The translations under genes and the position numbers were made by a program. The notes under the pieces are model-generated. The model saw nothing but the letters and a program-made list of their open reading frames with translations. It was not told the origin of the DNA and searched no databases. DNA of 35,009 bases, taken from positions 343,194 through 378,202 of the forward strand of contig NZ_KB903837.1 in NCBI RefSeq assembly GCF_000379825.1. The letters run 5' to 3'. Below, piece by piece: positions 8,330 through 16,850 of this stretch. Origin of the DNA: Longispora albida DSM 44784. Its GTDB lineage: Bacteria > Actinomycetota > Actinomycetes > Mycobacteriales > Micromonosporaceae. Numbering within the stretch: position 1 is the stretch's first letter; each line of letters starts with the position of its first letter.

Positions 8330-9316
8330 TCAGGCGACCGTGATGACGACCTTGGCCCGGGCGTGCTCCGCCTCCATGTACCGGATGGCGTCCGGCACCT
8401 GGCTGAGCGTGTACCTGCGGTCGATCACCGGCCGCAGCTTCCCCGCCTCCACGAGCTGCCTGAGCGCGCCCAGCTCACGGGCCGGCGAGACCCCTTCCAG
8501 GATCCGGACTCGCCGGCTGCTCACCTTGGCCCTGATGAAGAGCCCCATCGGGCCGAGGACGCTGTTGCGGCCGTTGCCGGAGTTGCCGCCGCCGGACAGT
8601 ACGGCGACCCCGGCCGGGGTCAGCGGGCGGCGCAGCTCGGCCAGTGACCGATTGCCGACGAGGTCGAAGACGACGTCGTAGGGGCCTGTGGCCGTGAAGT
8701 CCGCGCGGGTGTAGTCGACGACGTGGTCAGCGCCGGCCGAGCGGACGAGGTCGGCGTTTCCGGTGCGGCAGACCGCTGTCACGGTACAGCCGAAGCTCTT
8801 GGCGATCTGGATGGCGAAGGTCCCCACCCCGCCGGAAGCCCCGTTGATCAGCACGTGCTGCCCTGGCTGGACCTGGGCGGTGTCGCGCAGGCCGCGCAGG
8901 GCTGTCGCCCCGGCCATCGGCAGGGCCGCGGCCTCCTCCAGGCTGATGCCCGCCGGCTTGTGCTCCGCGTCGGCTTCGGGAACGCAGGCGTACTCGGCGA
9001 AGGCCCCGTCGGCCGGGCAGAGGTCACCGAACACCTCGTCGCCGGGCCGGAACCTGGTCACCCCGGCCCCGGTTTCCTTCACCACCCCGGCGAAGTCGCT
9101 GCCCCGGATCGTGGTCCGGGGCGCCTTCCAGCCGAGCTGCGGTGCCATCGCCCGGGCCAGGAGCGGGTCTCCGCGCAGGAAGTGCCAGTCGCGGGCGTTG
9201 ATCGAGGCTGCCCTGACCCGGACGAGCAGCTGGCCGGGCCCCGGCGCCGGCTTGGGGATCTCGCGCAGCTCCAGCACGTCTGGCGGGCCGTAACGGTCCT
9301 GGACTATCGCCTTCAC
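8330..9316 (-). CDS. Zinc-independent MDR oxidoreductase (quinone reductase-like)
   Basis: 328 residues of the medium-chain dehydrogenase/reductase superfamily. A GroES-like N-terminal domain (1-125) lacks the catalytic Cys/His zinc ligands of true alcohol dehydrogenases. The Rossmann domain carries INGASGGVGTFAIQIAK (NADPH-binding GASGGVG at 159-165). The set matches NAD(P)H:quinone oxidoreductase or enoyl-reductase-like enzymes that act on reactive carbonyls. It starts with GTG at 9316, behind GAGGAG. It is divergent from a TetR gene across three operator copies, so it is very probably induced by the TetR ligand. Confidence 0.9.
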   Translation of the reverse strand: MKAIVQDRYGPPDVLELREIPKPAPGPGQLLVRVRAASINARDWHFLRGDPLLARAMAPQLGWKAPRTTIRGSDFAGVVKETGAGVTRFRPGDEVFGDLCPADGAFAEYACVPEADAEHKPAGISLEEAAALPMAGATALRGLRDTAQVQPGQHVLINGASGGVGTFAIQIAKSFGCTVTAVCRTGNADLVRSAGADHVVDYTRADFTATGPYDVVFDLVGNRSLAELRRPLTPAGVAVLSGGGNSGNGRNSVLGPMGLFIRAKVSSRRVRILEGVSPARELGALRQLVEAGKLRPVIDRRYTLSQVPDAIRYMEAEHARAKVVITVA

Positions 9317-9335
9317 GGGGGGCTCCTCGGTAATT

Positions 9336-9381
9336 CTTACGTTGTAAGTCTTACGCCGTAAGGCTAGCCGTACACCGTAAG
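9336..9381. promoter_or_regulatory. Three tandem CTTAC-N3-GTAAG operator sites
   Basis: Perfect palindromes CTTAC-GTT-GTAAG (9336-9348) and CTTAC-GCC-GTAAG (9350-9362) are followed by CGTAC-ACC-GTAAG (9369-9381, one mismatch). All lie in the gap between the divergent oxidoreductase and TetR genes. The third copy overlaps the regulator's ribosome-binding region, which suggests autoregulation. Confidence 0.75.
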
Positions 9382-9390
9382 GTGGTCAAG

Positions 9391-10062
9391 GTGACAGAGA
9401 CGAGAACCGCCCTCACCAGGGAACGGGTGCTGCGGGCCGCGATCGCGCTGGCCGACGAGGGTGGCATCGCCGCGGTGACGATGCGGCGGATGGCCGAGAA
9501 CCTCGGCGCGGAGGCGATGTCGCTCTACTACCACGTGTCGAACAAGGAGGACGTCCTCGACGGCATGGTGGAGCTGCTCGGCCAGGAGATCAACGAGATC
9601 ACCAGCCGGATCAGTGGTACGCCGGACGCGCAGGGCTGGCGGGCCGTCGCGCGCCAGCGCATCCTGGCCGCCCGTGAGGTGCTCCTCCGGCACCGCTGGG
9701 CACCGGGAGTCCTGGCGACGCGCACGTCGATCAGCCCGTCCGTCGCGAAGTACCACGACGGGCTGATCGGGCTCATGCGGTCAGACGGCGTGTCCTTCGA
9801 CCTCATTCACCACGGCCTGCACGCCCTGGGCAGCCGGGCGCTGGGCTTCGCGCAGGAGCTGTTCGACCCGGGCAACGGCCCCGTCGACGAGAGCGTCATC
9901 ACGGCGATGGCACCCGAGCTGCCGAACATCGCGGCGATGCTGGCCGAGGTCGCGCACGACGATCCGGAGTCCACACTGGGCTGGTGCGACGACCAGACCG
10001 AGTTCGAGTTCTCTCTCGACCTCATCCTGGAGGGAATCGAGGCCAGGGCGCGGGCGGCGTGA
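9391..10062 (+). CDS. TetR-type regulator with TetR_C-like domain
   Basis: 223 residues. The N-terminal HTH (about 6-52) includes MRRMAENLGAEAMSLYYHVS, the AMSLYYHV form typical of tetracycline-repressor-like proteins with a TetR_C ligand domain. GTG at 9391 is preferred over GTG at 9382 because AAGGTGG at 9379-9385 is correctly spaced for it. It is divergent from the quinone-reductase-like gene and probably controls it and itself through the triple operator. It is convergent with the SDR gene, 12 bases away. Confidence 0.9.
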   Translation: MTETRTALTRERVLRAAIALADEGGIAAVTMRRMAENLGAEAMSLYYHVSNKEDVLDGMVELLGQEINEITSRISGTPDAQGWRAVARQRILAAREVLLRHRWAPGVLATRTSISPSVAKYHDGLIGLMRSDGVSFDLIHHGLHALGSRALGFAQELFDPGNGPVDESVITAMAPELPNIAAMLAEVAHDDPESTLGWCDDQTEFEFSLDLILEGIEARARAA

Positions 10063-10074
10063 CGACGGCGCGGG

Positions 10075-10749
10075 TCAGGGGCGTGGCCGGAGGGTCAGCT
10101 CGGTGAGGACAGCGTCGCGGGGCGTGCCGAGCGCGTGGACGATCGCAGCGGCGACGGTGTCGGGGTCGATGTAGTCGCCGGGGTGGTATGCGCCACCTTC
10201 CTGACCGCGTACCTGCTGCTGCATGGCCGTGGCTGTCCGTCCAGGGTAGACGGAGGTGACGGCCAGCTCGGGTTCCTCGGCGCGGAGCGCGTCGGCGAAG
10301 GCGCGGAGCCCGTGCTTGCTGGCGGCGTAGGCTGCCCAGTTCGGGTGGGCGTGCAGGCCGGCACCGGAGTTGACGAAGATGACCCGGCCACGGGCCTGCC
10401 GGAGGGCTGGCAGGGCGATCCTGGTCAGTTCGGCGACGGATACCAGGTTCACGGTGAGCTGCCGCGTCCACTGCGCGACGGTGAGTTCTTCAGTGCGCCC
10501 GAGGTCGATGACGCCCGCGCTGTGCACGATGCTGTCCAGCTGGCCGGGGAGACCGTGCAGCCCGGCGAGAGTGGCTGGTTCGGCGAGGTCGGCGACGAGG
10601 ACGCTGGCACCGGGAAACTCCGCTCCGAGGGCCTCAGCCCGCCCGGGCGAGCGGGCCACCAGCCAGAGGTCGTCACCTCGCTGCTGGAGCCGCCGGGCCA
10701 CGGCCGCGCCGATACCCGAACCCGCGCCGGTGATCAGATGAGCTGGCAT
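10075..10749 (-). CDS. Short-chain dehydrogenase/reductase
   Basis: 224 residues of the classical SDR family. The cofactor motif TGAGSGIG is at residues 7-14, HSAG replaces NNAG at 76-79, and the catalytic residues are Ser128, Tyr141 and Lys145 (YAASK). An Arg after the second strand (VARS) favours NADP(H). ATG at 10749 is preceded by GGGAG at good spacing; an in-frame GTG at 10752 is less likely. It is somewhat short for the family. Substrate unknown. It lies tail-to-tail with the TetR gene, 37 bases downstream of the YihY gene's end on the same strand. Confidence 0.9.
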   Translation of the reverse strand: MPAHLITGAGSGIGAAVARRLQQRGDDLWLVARSPGRAEALGAEFPGASVLVADLAEPATLAGLHGLPGQLDSIVHSAGVIDLGRTEELTVAQWTRQLTVNLVSVAELTRIALPALRQARGRVIFVNSGAGLHAHPNWAAYAASKHGLRAFADALRAEEPELAVTSVYPGRTATAMQQQVRGQEGGAYHPGDYIDPDTVAAAIVHALGTPRDAVLTELTLRPRP

Positions 10750-10786
10750 CACAGTCTCCCTCTCCGGCTGCCTGCGGACGCTGCGG

Positions 10787-11785
10787 CTATTTGATCACGC
10801 CGGACTCCGGCCGTGTTCGGGGGAGCGGGGCATCGGCTGCGACATCCGCCTGCCGCTGCTCGGCGAGGGCGCTGGTGTCGCGGGGCGGGAGGCCGGGTCC
10901 GGCGTCACCGGGCTGGCCGGCCGCGATCGCCCGCGCCCGGTGCAGTACGGCGTCGAGCTTCGCGCCGAGCAGGATCGCGAGGTTGGAGATCCACAGCCAG
11001 ACCAGGAACACGATGACGCCGCCGAGCGCGCCGTACGTCTTGTTGTACGAGCCGAAGCGCGCGGCGTAGAAGGCGAACCCGGCGGAGGCCGCGCCCCACA
11101 GCAGGACAGCGAGCAGCCCGCCCGGCGTGACCCACCGGAGGCCACGCTGGCGGGCGTTGGGAGCGGCCCAGTACAGGAGGGTGATGATCGTGGTCATCAG
11201 CAGCACCAGTACCGGCCACTTCGCGATGGCCCACGTGGTGCGGGCGGCCGGCCCGGCGTCCAGGAGGTCACCGGCCACCGTGGCGAGCCGGCCGGTGAGG
11301 ACGACGATCACGGCCGACGCCGCGAACAGGATCCCCACGGCGAGGGTGATGCCGAGCCGCAACGGCAGCACCTTCCACATAGGACGGCCCTCCGGCACGC
11401 CGAAGATGACGTTCGCGGCTCGCATGAACGCGCCCACGTATCCCGTCGCCGACCACAGCGCCACTGCCAGGCTGATCAGGGCGACGGTGCCCGCTGTCTG
11501 TTTCGCCTCGCGCAGGCCGGCGATCGCGGAGTTGAGTATCTCCTGCGCCTCGGCCGGCGCGATGACGGTCAGGTTGTCGACCAGTGGCTGGGTACTGCCC
11601 GCGTCGAGATACCCGAGGGCCGCGACCAGGAGGATCAGGCCGGGAAACATCGACAGCACGCCGTAGTAGGTCAGCGCGGCGGCCCAGTCGGCGAGATTGT
11701 CGCTGGAGAACTCGCGTCCGGTACGCCACAGCACCCGCAGCCACTCCCGCCGGCTCAGAGCGAGCGGCCCCGCCGATTCTGGCAT
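10787..11785 (-). CDS. YihY/BrkB family membrane protein
   Basis: 332 residues with about six transmembrane helices and the family hallmarks LADWAAALTYYGVLSMFPGL near the N-terminus and GGVIVFLVWLWISNLAILLG near the end, plus YNKTYGALG. The family (once mis-annotated as ribonuclease BN) consists of inner-membrane proteins of unknown transport role. The ATG at 11785 follows GGGAGGAGAGGA, so the frame extending 10 codons upstream is not used. The C-terminal 45 residues are hydrophilic and Pro/Asp-rich. It is last in a four-gene envelope cluster. Confidence 0.9.
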   Translation of the reverse strand: MPESAGPLALSRREWLRVLWRTGREFSSDNLADWAAALTYYGVLSMFPGLILLVAALGYLDAGSTQPLVDNLTVIAPAEAQEILNSAIAGLREAKQTAGTVALISLAVALWSATGYVGAFMRAANVIFGVPEGRPMWKVLPLRLGITLAVGILFAASAVIVVLTGRLATVAGDLLDAGPAARTTWAIAKWPVLVLLMTTIITLLYWAAPNARQRGLRWVTPGGLLAVLLWGAASAGFAFYAARFGSYNKTYGALGGVIVFLVWLWISNLAILLGAKLDAVLHRARAIAAGQPGDAGPGLPPRDTSALAEQRQADVAADAPLPRTRPESGVIK

Positions 11786-11839
11786 CTGTCCTCTCCTCCC
11801 ACAGTTACGGAACACCGGTCACGGAGTACTTCTGTCCTC

Positions 11840-12958
11840 TCAGGACACAGGATCGCGGCGGCGATCGTCCAGGACGACCTTCACCGCGGCAGCGACCGGC
11901 ACGGCCATGAGCACGCCGGCCAGGCCCAGAAGTGCCCCGCCGAACAGGCCAGTGAGCAGGACGACCAGGGCTGGCAGGTTCGCGGCGTCGCGCAGGACGC
12001 GCGGGGCGATCACATAGTTCTCCAGTTGCTGGTACAGCAGGAAGAACAGGGCCACGACGATCGCGTCTGGCCAGAGACCGCCGCTGAATGCGGCGACCGC
12101 CACGCTGGCAGCCGCGCCCAGCAGCGCGCCGACGAGCGGGATCAGGTCGGTGACCGCGACGATCACGGCGAGAACGGCCGCGTACGGCACATCCAGCAGC
12201 ACGAGCACGGGCAGGGCCGCCACTCCGGCGATGGCCGAGATGATCAGATTGCCGATCATGTACGCACCGACCTTGTCCACGACCACCGCGACGACCCGCG
12301 CGGCTGCCGGACGGCTGGCGGGCGGGAACAGCGCGACGACACCGCGCCGGATCCTCGGCAGGTCGAGCATGAAGTACACGGTCAGCACGGCTGCCAGCAG
12401 CGCCGAGGCCAGGCCGCCGAGCAGCCGCCCGCCCCAGGCCAGCAGCCACGGCCCCGCCTTGCCCGGCAGATCACCGAGCAGGGACGAGACCTGCCCGGTG
12501 AGGTGGAGCCGGTCGCCGAGGTCCCGGACGGCCCGGGACTGCTCCCTCGCGGTCTCCAGATAGGCCGGGAGGTTCCCGGCGAGCCTGCCGCCCTGGTCGA
12601 TCAGGATCGGCACTACCGAGGCCACGAACCCGGCGATCAGCAGGAACACGCTACCGGCGGTCACAGCCACCGCCCAGGGCCGCGGCAGCCGGTGCCTGCA
12701 CAGCCATCGCACCACCGGATCCAGGCTGACCGCCGCGAACAGCGCGACCCCGGCCAGTGTCAGCAGCCCCCGGATGGCCAGCAGGCCCTGCGCCGCTGCC
12801 CAGACCGCCAGGCCGCTGGCGGTGGCGACTGCCGACAGTGCTGCCACCCGCCGGATCTGTACCCCGGTAACCCAGGGCCGGCCGTCCTCAGCGGAGGCCG
12901 GCCCTGGTTCGTCGCCCTGCTCGGAAACGCTCGTGCCCGGCTCCGTGTTCACTGCCAT
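11840..12958 (-). CDS. AI-2E family transporter
   Basis: About 372 residues with roughly eight transmembrane segments. The C-terminal DLIPLVGALLGAAASVAVAA and LLYQQLENYVIAPRVL are diagnostic of the AI-2E/PerM/TqsA family, whose members export varied small molecules or ions; real autoinducer-2 transport is not implied. The ATG at 12958 has GGAG at suitable spacing; ATG at 12970 is four codons upstream without one. An acidic 30-residue N-terminal tail precedes the first helix. Gaps of 54 bases to the YihY gene and about 50 to the GlsB-like gene suggest co-transcription. Confidence 0.88.
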   Translation of the reverse strand: MAVNTEPGTSVSEQGDEPGPASAEDGRPWVTGVQIRRVAALSAVATASGLAVWAAAQGLLAIRGLLTLAGVALFAAVSLDPVVRWLCRHRLPRPWAVAVTAGSVFLLIAGFVASVVPILIDQGGRLAGNLPAYLETAREQSRAVRDLGDRLHLTGQVSSLLGDLPGKAGPWLLAWGGRLLGGLASALLAAVLTVYFMLDLPRIRRGVVALFPPASRPAAARVVAVVVDKVGAYMIGNLIISAIAGVAALPVLVLLDVPYAAVLAVIVAVTDLIPLVGALLGAAASVAVAAFSGGLWPDAIVVALFFLLYQQLENYVIAPRVLRDAANLPALVVLLTGLFGGALLGLAGVLMAVPVAAAVKVVLDDRRRDPVS

Positions 12959-13006
12959 TGTCTGCTCCATGTGGCCTGCGGCCGGCGTGCCGGGACAGGG
13001 TGGGTG

Positions 13007-13273
13007 TCACGCCCTGCGGCTGCCCACCGCCGCTGCGACGCCGACGCCGGCCGCCGCGAGCACTACCTGGATCGCGATCTCGATCCAGTCCACGCCCGCC
13101 GTCTCGACCACGCCCAGCGCCCGGGCGATCGCGGTACCGGCGAGCGCGGCGAGGATGCCCAGGACGACGGTCAGCCACAGCGGCACCGCCTGCCTGCCGG
13201 GCAGTACCAAGCGGCCGAGCGCACCGATCAGCAGTCCGATCAGTACAGCCGACACGATCCCAGTGATAGTCAT
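13007..13273 (-). CDS. GlsB/YeaQ/YmgE-type stress membrane protein
   Basis: 88 residues, three hydrophobic segments, with the early GLLIGALGRLVLPG motif typical of the transglycosylase-associated (YeaQ/YmgE) family of small stress-induced membrane proteins. AAGGAG precedes the ATG by five bases. It is 29 bases downstream of the SRPBCC gene and upstream of the AI-2E-type gene on the same strand, consistent with a general-stress or envelope operon. Molecular function unknown. Confidence 0.88.
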   Translation of the reverse strand: MTITGIVSAVLIGLLIGALGRLVLPGRQAVPLWLTVVLGILAALAGTAIARALGVVETAGVDWIEIAIQVVLAAAGVGVAAAVGSRRA

Positions 13274-13302
13274 GGCGCTCCTTCCCTCGGCGAACCCGGC
13301 AC

Positions 13303-13752
13303 TCAGCCGATCTGGCCGCGCCAGCCGCCAGTCGCCTCGCCGCGTCGTTCGATAAAGGTCTTGAACCGCTCCAGGTCACCCTGCACCCGGCGGCTGATCA
13401 GGCCGAGCGCGTCGCCGGCCTTCTCGGCCAGGCCCTCCGGTTCGATGTCCATCTGTGCTGTCACGGTCGTGCGGTGCTCGCCCTGCTGGGCGAAAGTGAC
13501 GATGCCCGCGTGCCGGGGACCGTTCACCGAAGCCCACGACACTCTCCGGTCCGGCACCTGCTCGAGGATCACCGCGTCGAACTCGCGGCGCACGCCACCG
13601 ATGCTGACCCTCCAATGAGTATGGTCGTCGCCCTGCTGCACGACGGAGTCCACACCCTCCATGAACTGCGGGAATTCCTCGAACTGGGTCCACTGGTCAT
13701 ACACCGCGCGCACCGGCAGTTCCACGTCGACCGACTCGGTCACGACACTCAT
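13303..13752 (-). CDS. SRPBCC (polyketide cyclase/dehydrase-like) protein
   Basis: 149 residues with the START-like SRPBCC fold. The opening SVDVELPVRAVYDQWTQFEE and FPQFMEGVDSV match the cyclase/dehydrase/coenzyme-Q-binding group (Polyketide_cyc). Such proteins bind hydrophobic ligands. The actinobacterial versions with QWTQFEEFPQFM are commonly found near stress genes rather than in polyketide clusters. The ATG at 13752 follows GGAGG. It is first gene of the four-gene minus-strand cluster. Confidence 0.88.
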   Translation of the reverse strand: MSVVTESVDVELPVRAVYDQWTQFEEFPQFMEGVDSVVQQGDDHTHWRVSIGGVRREFDAVILEQVPDRRVSWASVNGPRHAGIVTFAQQGEHRTTVTAQMDIEPEGLAEKAGDALGLISRRVQGDLERFKTFIERRGEATGGWRGQIG

Positions 13753-13891
13753 CACTCACCTCCGTAGCTGATGCCGGAGGTGTACCCGGCTGGGAGGTAA
13801 CCCAACCGCCGGCAGCGTTCACTCCGGCGGGGGAGGCCGCTCACCAGCGCAGGTGAGGCCGTAGGAGCCCCGGTCCACAAGAGTCAGTGGC

Positions 13892-14428
13892 ATGACCGCT
13901 CCTCTGAAAGTCGCTGCTGTGCCGACCACCGATCGGCCCGCTCCCGCGTGGGCGGTCCGGCTCGCCCACGCGATCCCGCTTCTGCTGCTGCCGCAGTGCC
14001 TGTGGCGGCTGCCGTTCGCGTTCGACTACCGGATGGGCATGATCATCGACGAGCCGCGCGGCTGGTTCTGGTGGACGCCGTTGTACGTGCTGGGACTCAG
14101 CGTCGTCAGCGAGGCCCTGGCCCTGCTCAGCCTCGGGCTGGTCCGCTGGTGGGGCGAGGTCGTACCCGCCTGGGTCCCGCTGCTCGGCGGCAGGCGGATC
14201 CCGCCGTACGCCGCGATCGTCCCCGCGACGCTCGGCGGCATCGGTGCCACGATCTTCTGGCTGCCGAGCGTGCTGTCCTGGCTGGGTCTCGCCGATCCCG
14301 GGGCCGGGTACGAGGGCCTCGGCTGGGAGATCCTCGCCAAGGTCTGCATCGCACCCGGAACCCTGTGGGGCCCGCTGGTCCTGGTGCTCACCGTCGCGTA
14401 CGCCATCCGGCGCCGCAGGTCGCGGTGA
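13892..14428 (+). CDS. Four-helix membrane protein, unknown function
   Basis: 178 residues with four predicted membrane segments: about 22-40 (HAIPLLLLPQCLWRLPFAF), 57-80, 108-130 and 148-170. The N-terminus is hydrophilic and the C-terminus is RRRRSR. Conserved-looking Trp/Pro positions resemble generic actinobacterial integral membrane proteins. No Shine-Dalgarno is obvious before the ATG. It is tail-to-tail with the response regulator gene, 9 bases apart. Confidence 0.72.
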   Translation: MTAPLKVAAVPTTDRPAPAWAVRLAHAIPLLLLPQCLWRLPFAFDYRMGMIIDEPRGWFWWTPLYVLGLSVVSEALALLSLGLVRWWGEVVPAWVPLLGGRRIPPYAAIVPATLGGIGATIFWLPSVLSWLGLADPGAGYEGLGWEILAKVCIAPGTLWGPLVLVLTVAYAIRRRRSR

Positions 14429-14437
14429 AGGAGGCCG

Positions 14438-15091
14438 TCAGGTGACCCAGCCAGCCCGGAAGGCGAGTACGACGAGCTGCGCGCGGTCCCTGGCACCGAG
14501 CTTGCCCATCACGCGGCTGACGTGGGTGCGGGCCGTGGCGGGGCTCATGCCGAGGCGGCCGGCGATCTCGTGGTTGCTCAGGCCCTCGCCGACCAGGGCC
14601 ATCACCTCGCGTTCGCGCTCGGTGAGGGTGCCCAGCGCCGGATGGGGATCGGCTCTGGGCACCGGACGGCCGGCGACCTCGCGGATCAGCCGCCGGGTCA
14701 CCGAGGGCGACAGCAGCGCCCCGCCGTCGGTGACGGTACGGATGGCCTGCACGAGATCCGCGGGGCTGGTGTCCTTGAGCAGGAACCCGCTGGCCCCGTT
14801 GCGCAGCGCGTCGAAGACGTACTCGTCCACTTCGAACGTCGTCACGACGATCACCCGGACATCCGCGAGTTCCGGATCGGTGGTGATCCGGCGGGTGGCT
14901 TCGAGGCCGTCCACTCCCGGCATCCGGATGTCCATCAGCACCACGTCGGGCCGGAGGTCGCGGGCGGCGGCCACGGCTGCCAGCCCGTCGGCGGCCTCGC
15001 CGGCGAGGTCCAGGTCGTCCTCGTTGCTGATCAGGACACGCAGGCCGACCCGGACGAGCTGCTGGTCGTCGGCGACCAGGACCCGGATCAC
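14438..15091 (-). CDS. NarL/LuxR-type response regulator
   Basis: 217 residues. The receiver domain (1-120) has the acidic pair Asp8/Asp9, phospho-acceptor Asp54 (VVLMDIRMPG) and the Lys in GFLLKD. The C-terminal LuxR HTH reads LTEREREVMALVGEGLSNHE then SPATARTHVSRVMGKLGARD. GTG at 15091 overlaps the kinase stop as GTGA (15088-15091), the standard coupling for this pair; an upstream GTG at 15106 is in frame but unnecessary. It receives phosphate from the adjacent kinase; targets unknown. Confidence 0.93.
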   Translation of the reverse strand: MIRVLVADDQQLVRVGLRVLISNEDDLDLAGEAADGLAAVAAARDLRPDVVLMDIRMPGVDGLEATRRITTDPELADVRVIVVTTFEVDEYVFDALRNGASGFLLKDTSPADLVQAIRTVTDGGALLSPSVTRRLIREVAGRPVPRADPHPALGTLTEREREVMALVGEGLSNHEIAGRLGMSPATARTHVSRVMGKLGARDRAQLVVLAFRAGWVT

Positions 15092-16191
15092 GCGTGGTCT
15101 CCGCACGGCAGCGTGGCCCTGACCTCGAAGGACTCCCCGGCCAGGCCGGCGGAGAACGTCCCGCCCAGCGCTGTGGCCCGTTCCCGCATCCCGGCGAGGC
15201 CGAGCCCTCCGGCACGCGGGGGAAGGGCAGGCGACGGGTTGGTCACCGTCACGTCGACGGCTGCGGGCCGATAGCAGATCCGCACAAGAGCAGTTTCGCC
15301 TGTACCGTGCCGGAGCGCGTTGGTCAGGGCTTCCTGCACGATCCGGTACCCGGCGAGGTCCACAGTGGCCGGCAGGCTGTCAGGCCGTTCGCCCCGGATG
15401 CCGAGCTCAACCGTCAGCCCGGCCAGAGCCATCCGCCCCCTGATCGCCTCCAGGTCGCCCAGCCCCTGGGCCGGTACGGCGGAGCGGACGACGTTCAGGG
15501 TGGCCCGCAGCTCGGCGAGGGCACCGGCACTGGTCTCGCTGATCGCGGCGAGGGCGGTGGCGGCGTGGGCCGGCTGGCGTTCCAGGACGTGCAGGGCGAT
15601 GTCGGCCTGCATCTTGATCGCGGCCAGCCCGTGCCCGACGACGTCGTGTACCTCCCGGGCCACCAGCAGCCGCTCGTCCATCACCCGGCGGTGCAGTGCC
15701 TCGGCCCGGTCGCGCTCGGCGACCCTGCGGTTCAGGAGTACTGTGCGCCCGGCCGCGTACGGCACGACCACCCACGCGGTACCGGGCACCAGGCCGAGCA
15801 GCCCCGGCAGGGAGGCCGGATGAGTGAGGAGGTGGCTGAGCAGTACCACCAGTGCGATCCCGGCAGCCGGGACCGACCGGGCCAGCGGCTCACGACCGGC
15901 CACTGTGTACACCGCGACGCAGAACGTGAACAGGACCGGGCCGTATGGGTAGCCCATGAGCAGGTAAGCGGTGACCACCACCGTGTTCGCGCCGAGTACG
16001 GCCAGCGGGCTGACCCGCCGCGCGCACAGCACCAGCCCGGCAGCCACCGCCAGGCCAAGCCCCCACCCATCGGCCTCCCGATCGGCAGGACTGTACTGAT
16101 CGGTGATCAGGACGCCGGCGGCCCCGGCGCAGGCGAGCAGCACACCCACGCCGTAGTCCGCGAGCCGCGACCGGGTCAGCAGGGAAGCCAC
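15088..16191 (-). CDS. Membrane sensor histidine kinase (HisKA_3 type)
   Basis: 367 residues. Four to six N-terminal membrane helices (about 10-160) serve as the sensor with no large extracellular loop, as in DesK/LiaS-like kinases. The dimerisation/phosphorylation helix holds the phospho-His in REVHDVVGHGLAAIKMQAD. The ATPase domain shows the N-box IVQEALTNALRHG and the G-box GGLGLAGMRERA. It starts with GTG at 16191, four bases after the stop of the upstream membrane protein. It forms an operon with the response regulator and probably senses envelope stress or membrane-active compounds. Confidence 0.93.
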   Translation of the reverse strand: MASLLTRSRLADYGVGVLLACAGAAGVLITDQYSPADREADGWGLGLAVAAGLVLCARRVSPLAVLGANTVVVTAYLLMGYPYGPVLFTFCVAVYTVAGREPLARSVPAAGIALVVLLSHLLTHPASLPGLLGLVPGTAWVVVPYAAGRTVLLNRRVAERDRAEALHRRVMDERLLVAREVHDVVGHGLAAIKMQADIALHVLERQPAHAATALAAISETSAGALAELRATLNVVRSAVPAQGLGDLEAIRGRMALAGLTVELGIRGERPDSLPATVDLAGYRIVQEALTNALRHGTGETALVRICYRPAAVDVTVTNPSPALPPRAGGLGLAGMRERATALGGTFSAGLAGESFEVRATLPCGDHA

Positions 16192-16195
16192 CGGC

Positions 16196-16699
16196 TCAGC
16201 CTATCCGCCGCCGCGTCCGGCCCCACGGTTTGTACACCGTCAGCACCGTGGCGACCAGCAGGGCCGCCATCGACACGGCCGGCGGCATGAACAGGTGCTC
16301 GGGAAGAGTCGCAGCCCGCCCAGCGGCCACCGCCTCCCCGTACTCCGCCGCCGCGGCCAGCCCGGGCCTGAGCAGGAACACGATCAGTCCGCTGAGGACC
16401 ACGTTGAGGACGAGCTTGACGGTGACCCACCAGTACTTCACCAGCCCGTACTTGGAGCCAAGCCCGAGCACGACCCCGCTGACCAGGCTCACGAGACTCG
16501 AAACGATCAGCGGCCAGATCGCGAAGATCCCGATCGCCTGGTAGCAGAGGGCTGCCGTGGCGTCCGAGGCGGTGAACTCGGCCGTGAACACCAGGATCGC
16601 CAGCGCCACGTCCACACCGAGCCACACGCAGATCGCCACGATGTGCAGCAGGAGTACCGCCTTACGGGCCGGCCCGCCGAGCCGGAAGGAAACCGTCAT
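16196..16699 (-). CDS. Four-helix membrane protein upstream of two-component genes
   Basis: About 168 residues with four membrane segments. The first contains AVLLLHIVAICVWLGVDVAL, a His-containing helix resembling DUF2269/CopD-like small membrane proteins. The ATG at 16699 is preferred; a GTG 11 codons upstream (16732) also lacks a clear ribosome site. It ends four bases before the histidine kinase start, so it is almost certainly co-transcribed and may act as an accessory sensor or be a regulated output. Confidence 0.75.
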   Translation of the reverse strand: MTVSFRLGGPARKAVLLLHIVAICVWLGVDVALAILVFTAEFTASDATAALCYQAIGIFAIWPLIVSSLVSLVSGVVLGLGSKYGLVKYWWVTVKLVLNVVLSGLIVFLLRPGLAAAAEYGEAVAAGRAATLPEHLFMPPAVSMAALLVATVLTVYKPWGRTRRRIG

Positions 16700-16850
16700 G
16701 CGCCGATCGTGCCGCCGCACCCGCCCCGACACATCCGGCCGTCGGCGCAGCCCCGGCTACGTCACCGGGCGTACGGGATCAGCGCGGAGTCAGGGCCTGA
16801 TCAGGGCCGGCTGCCAGACTGGGTACACGAAAGAAAGCAGCAAGGAACTG

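Noticed and set aside
10940-13618. Plus-strand open frame of 892 codons
   Set aside because: It covers four recognisable minus-strand genes and has artefactual composition; a GC-skew shadow.
13303-13752. SRPBCC protein as a polyketide aromatase/cyclase
   Set aside because: No polyketide synthase genes nearby. Its neighbours are small stress-type membrane proteins.
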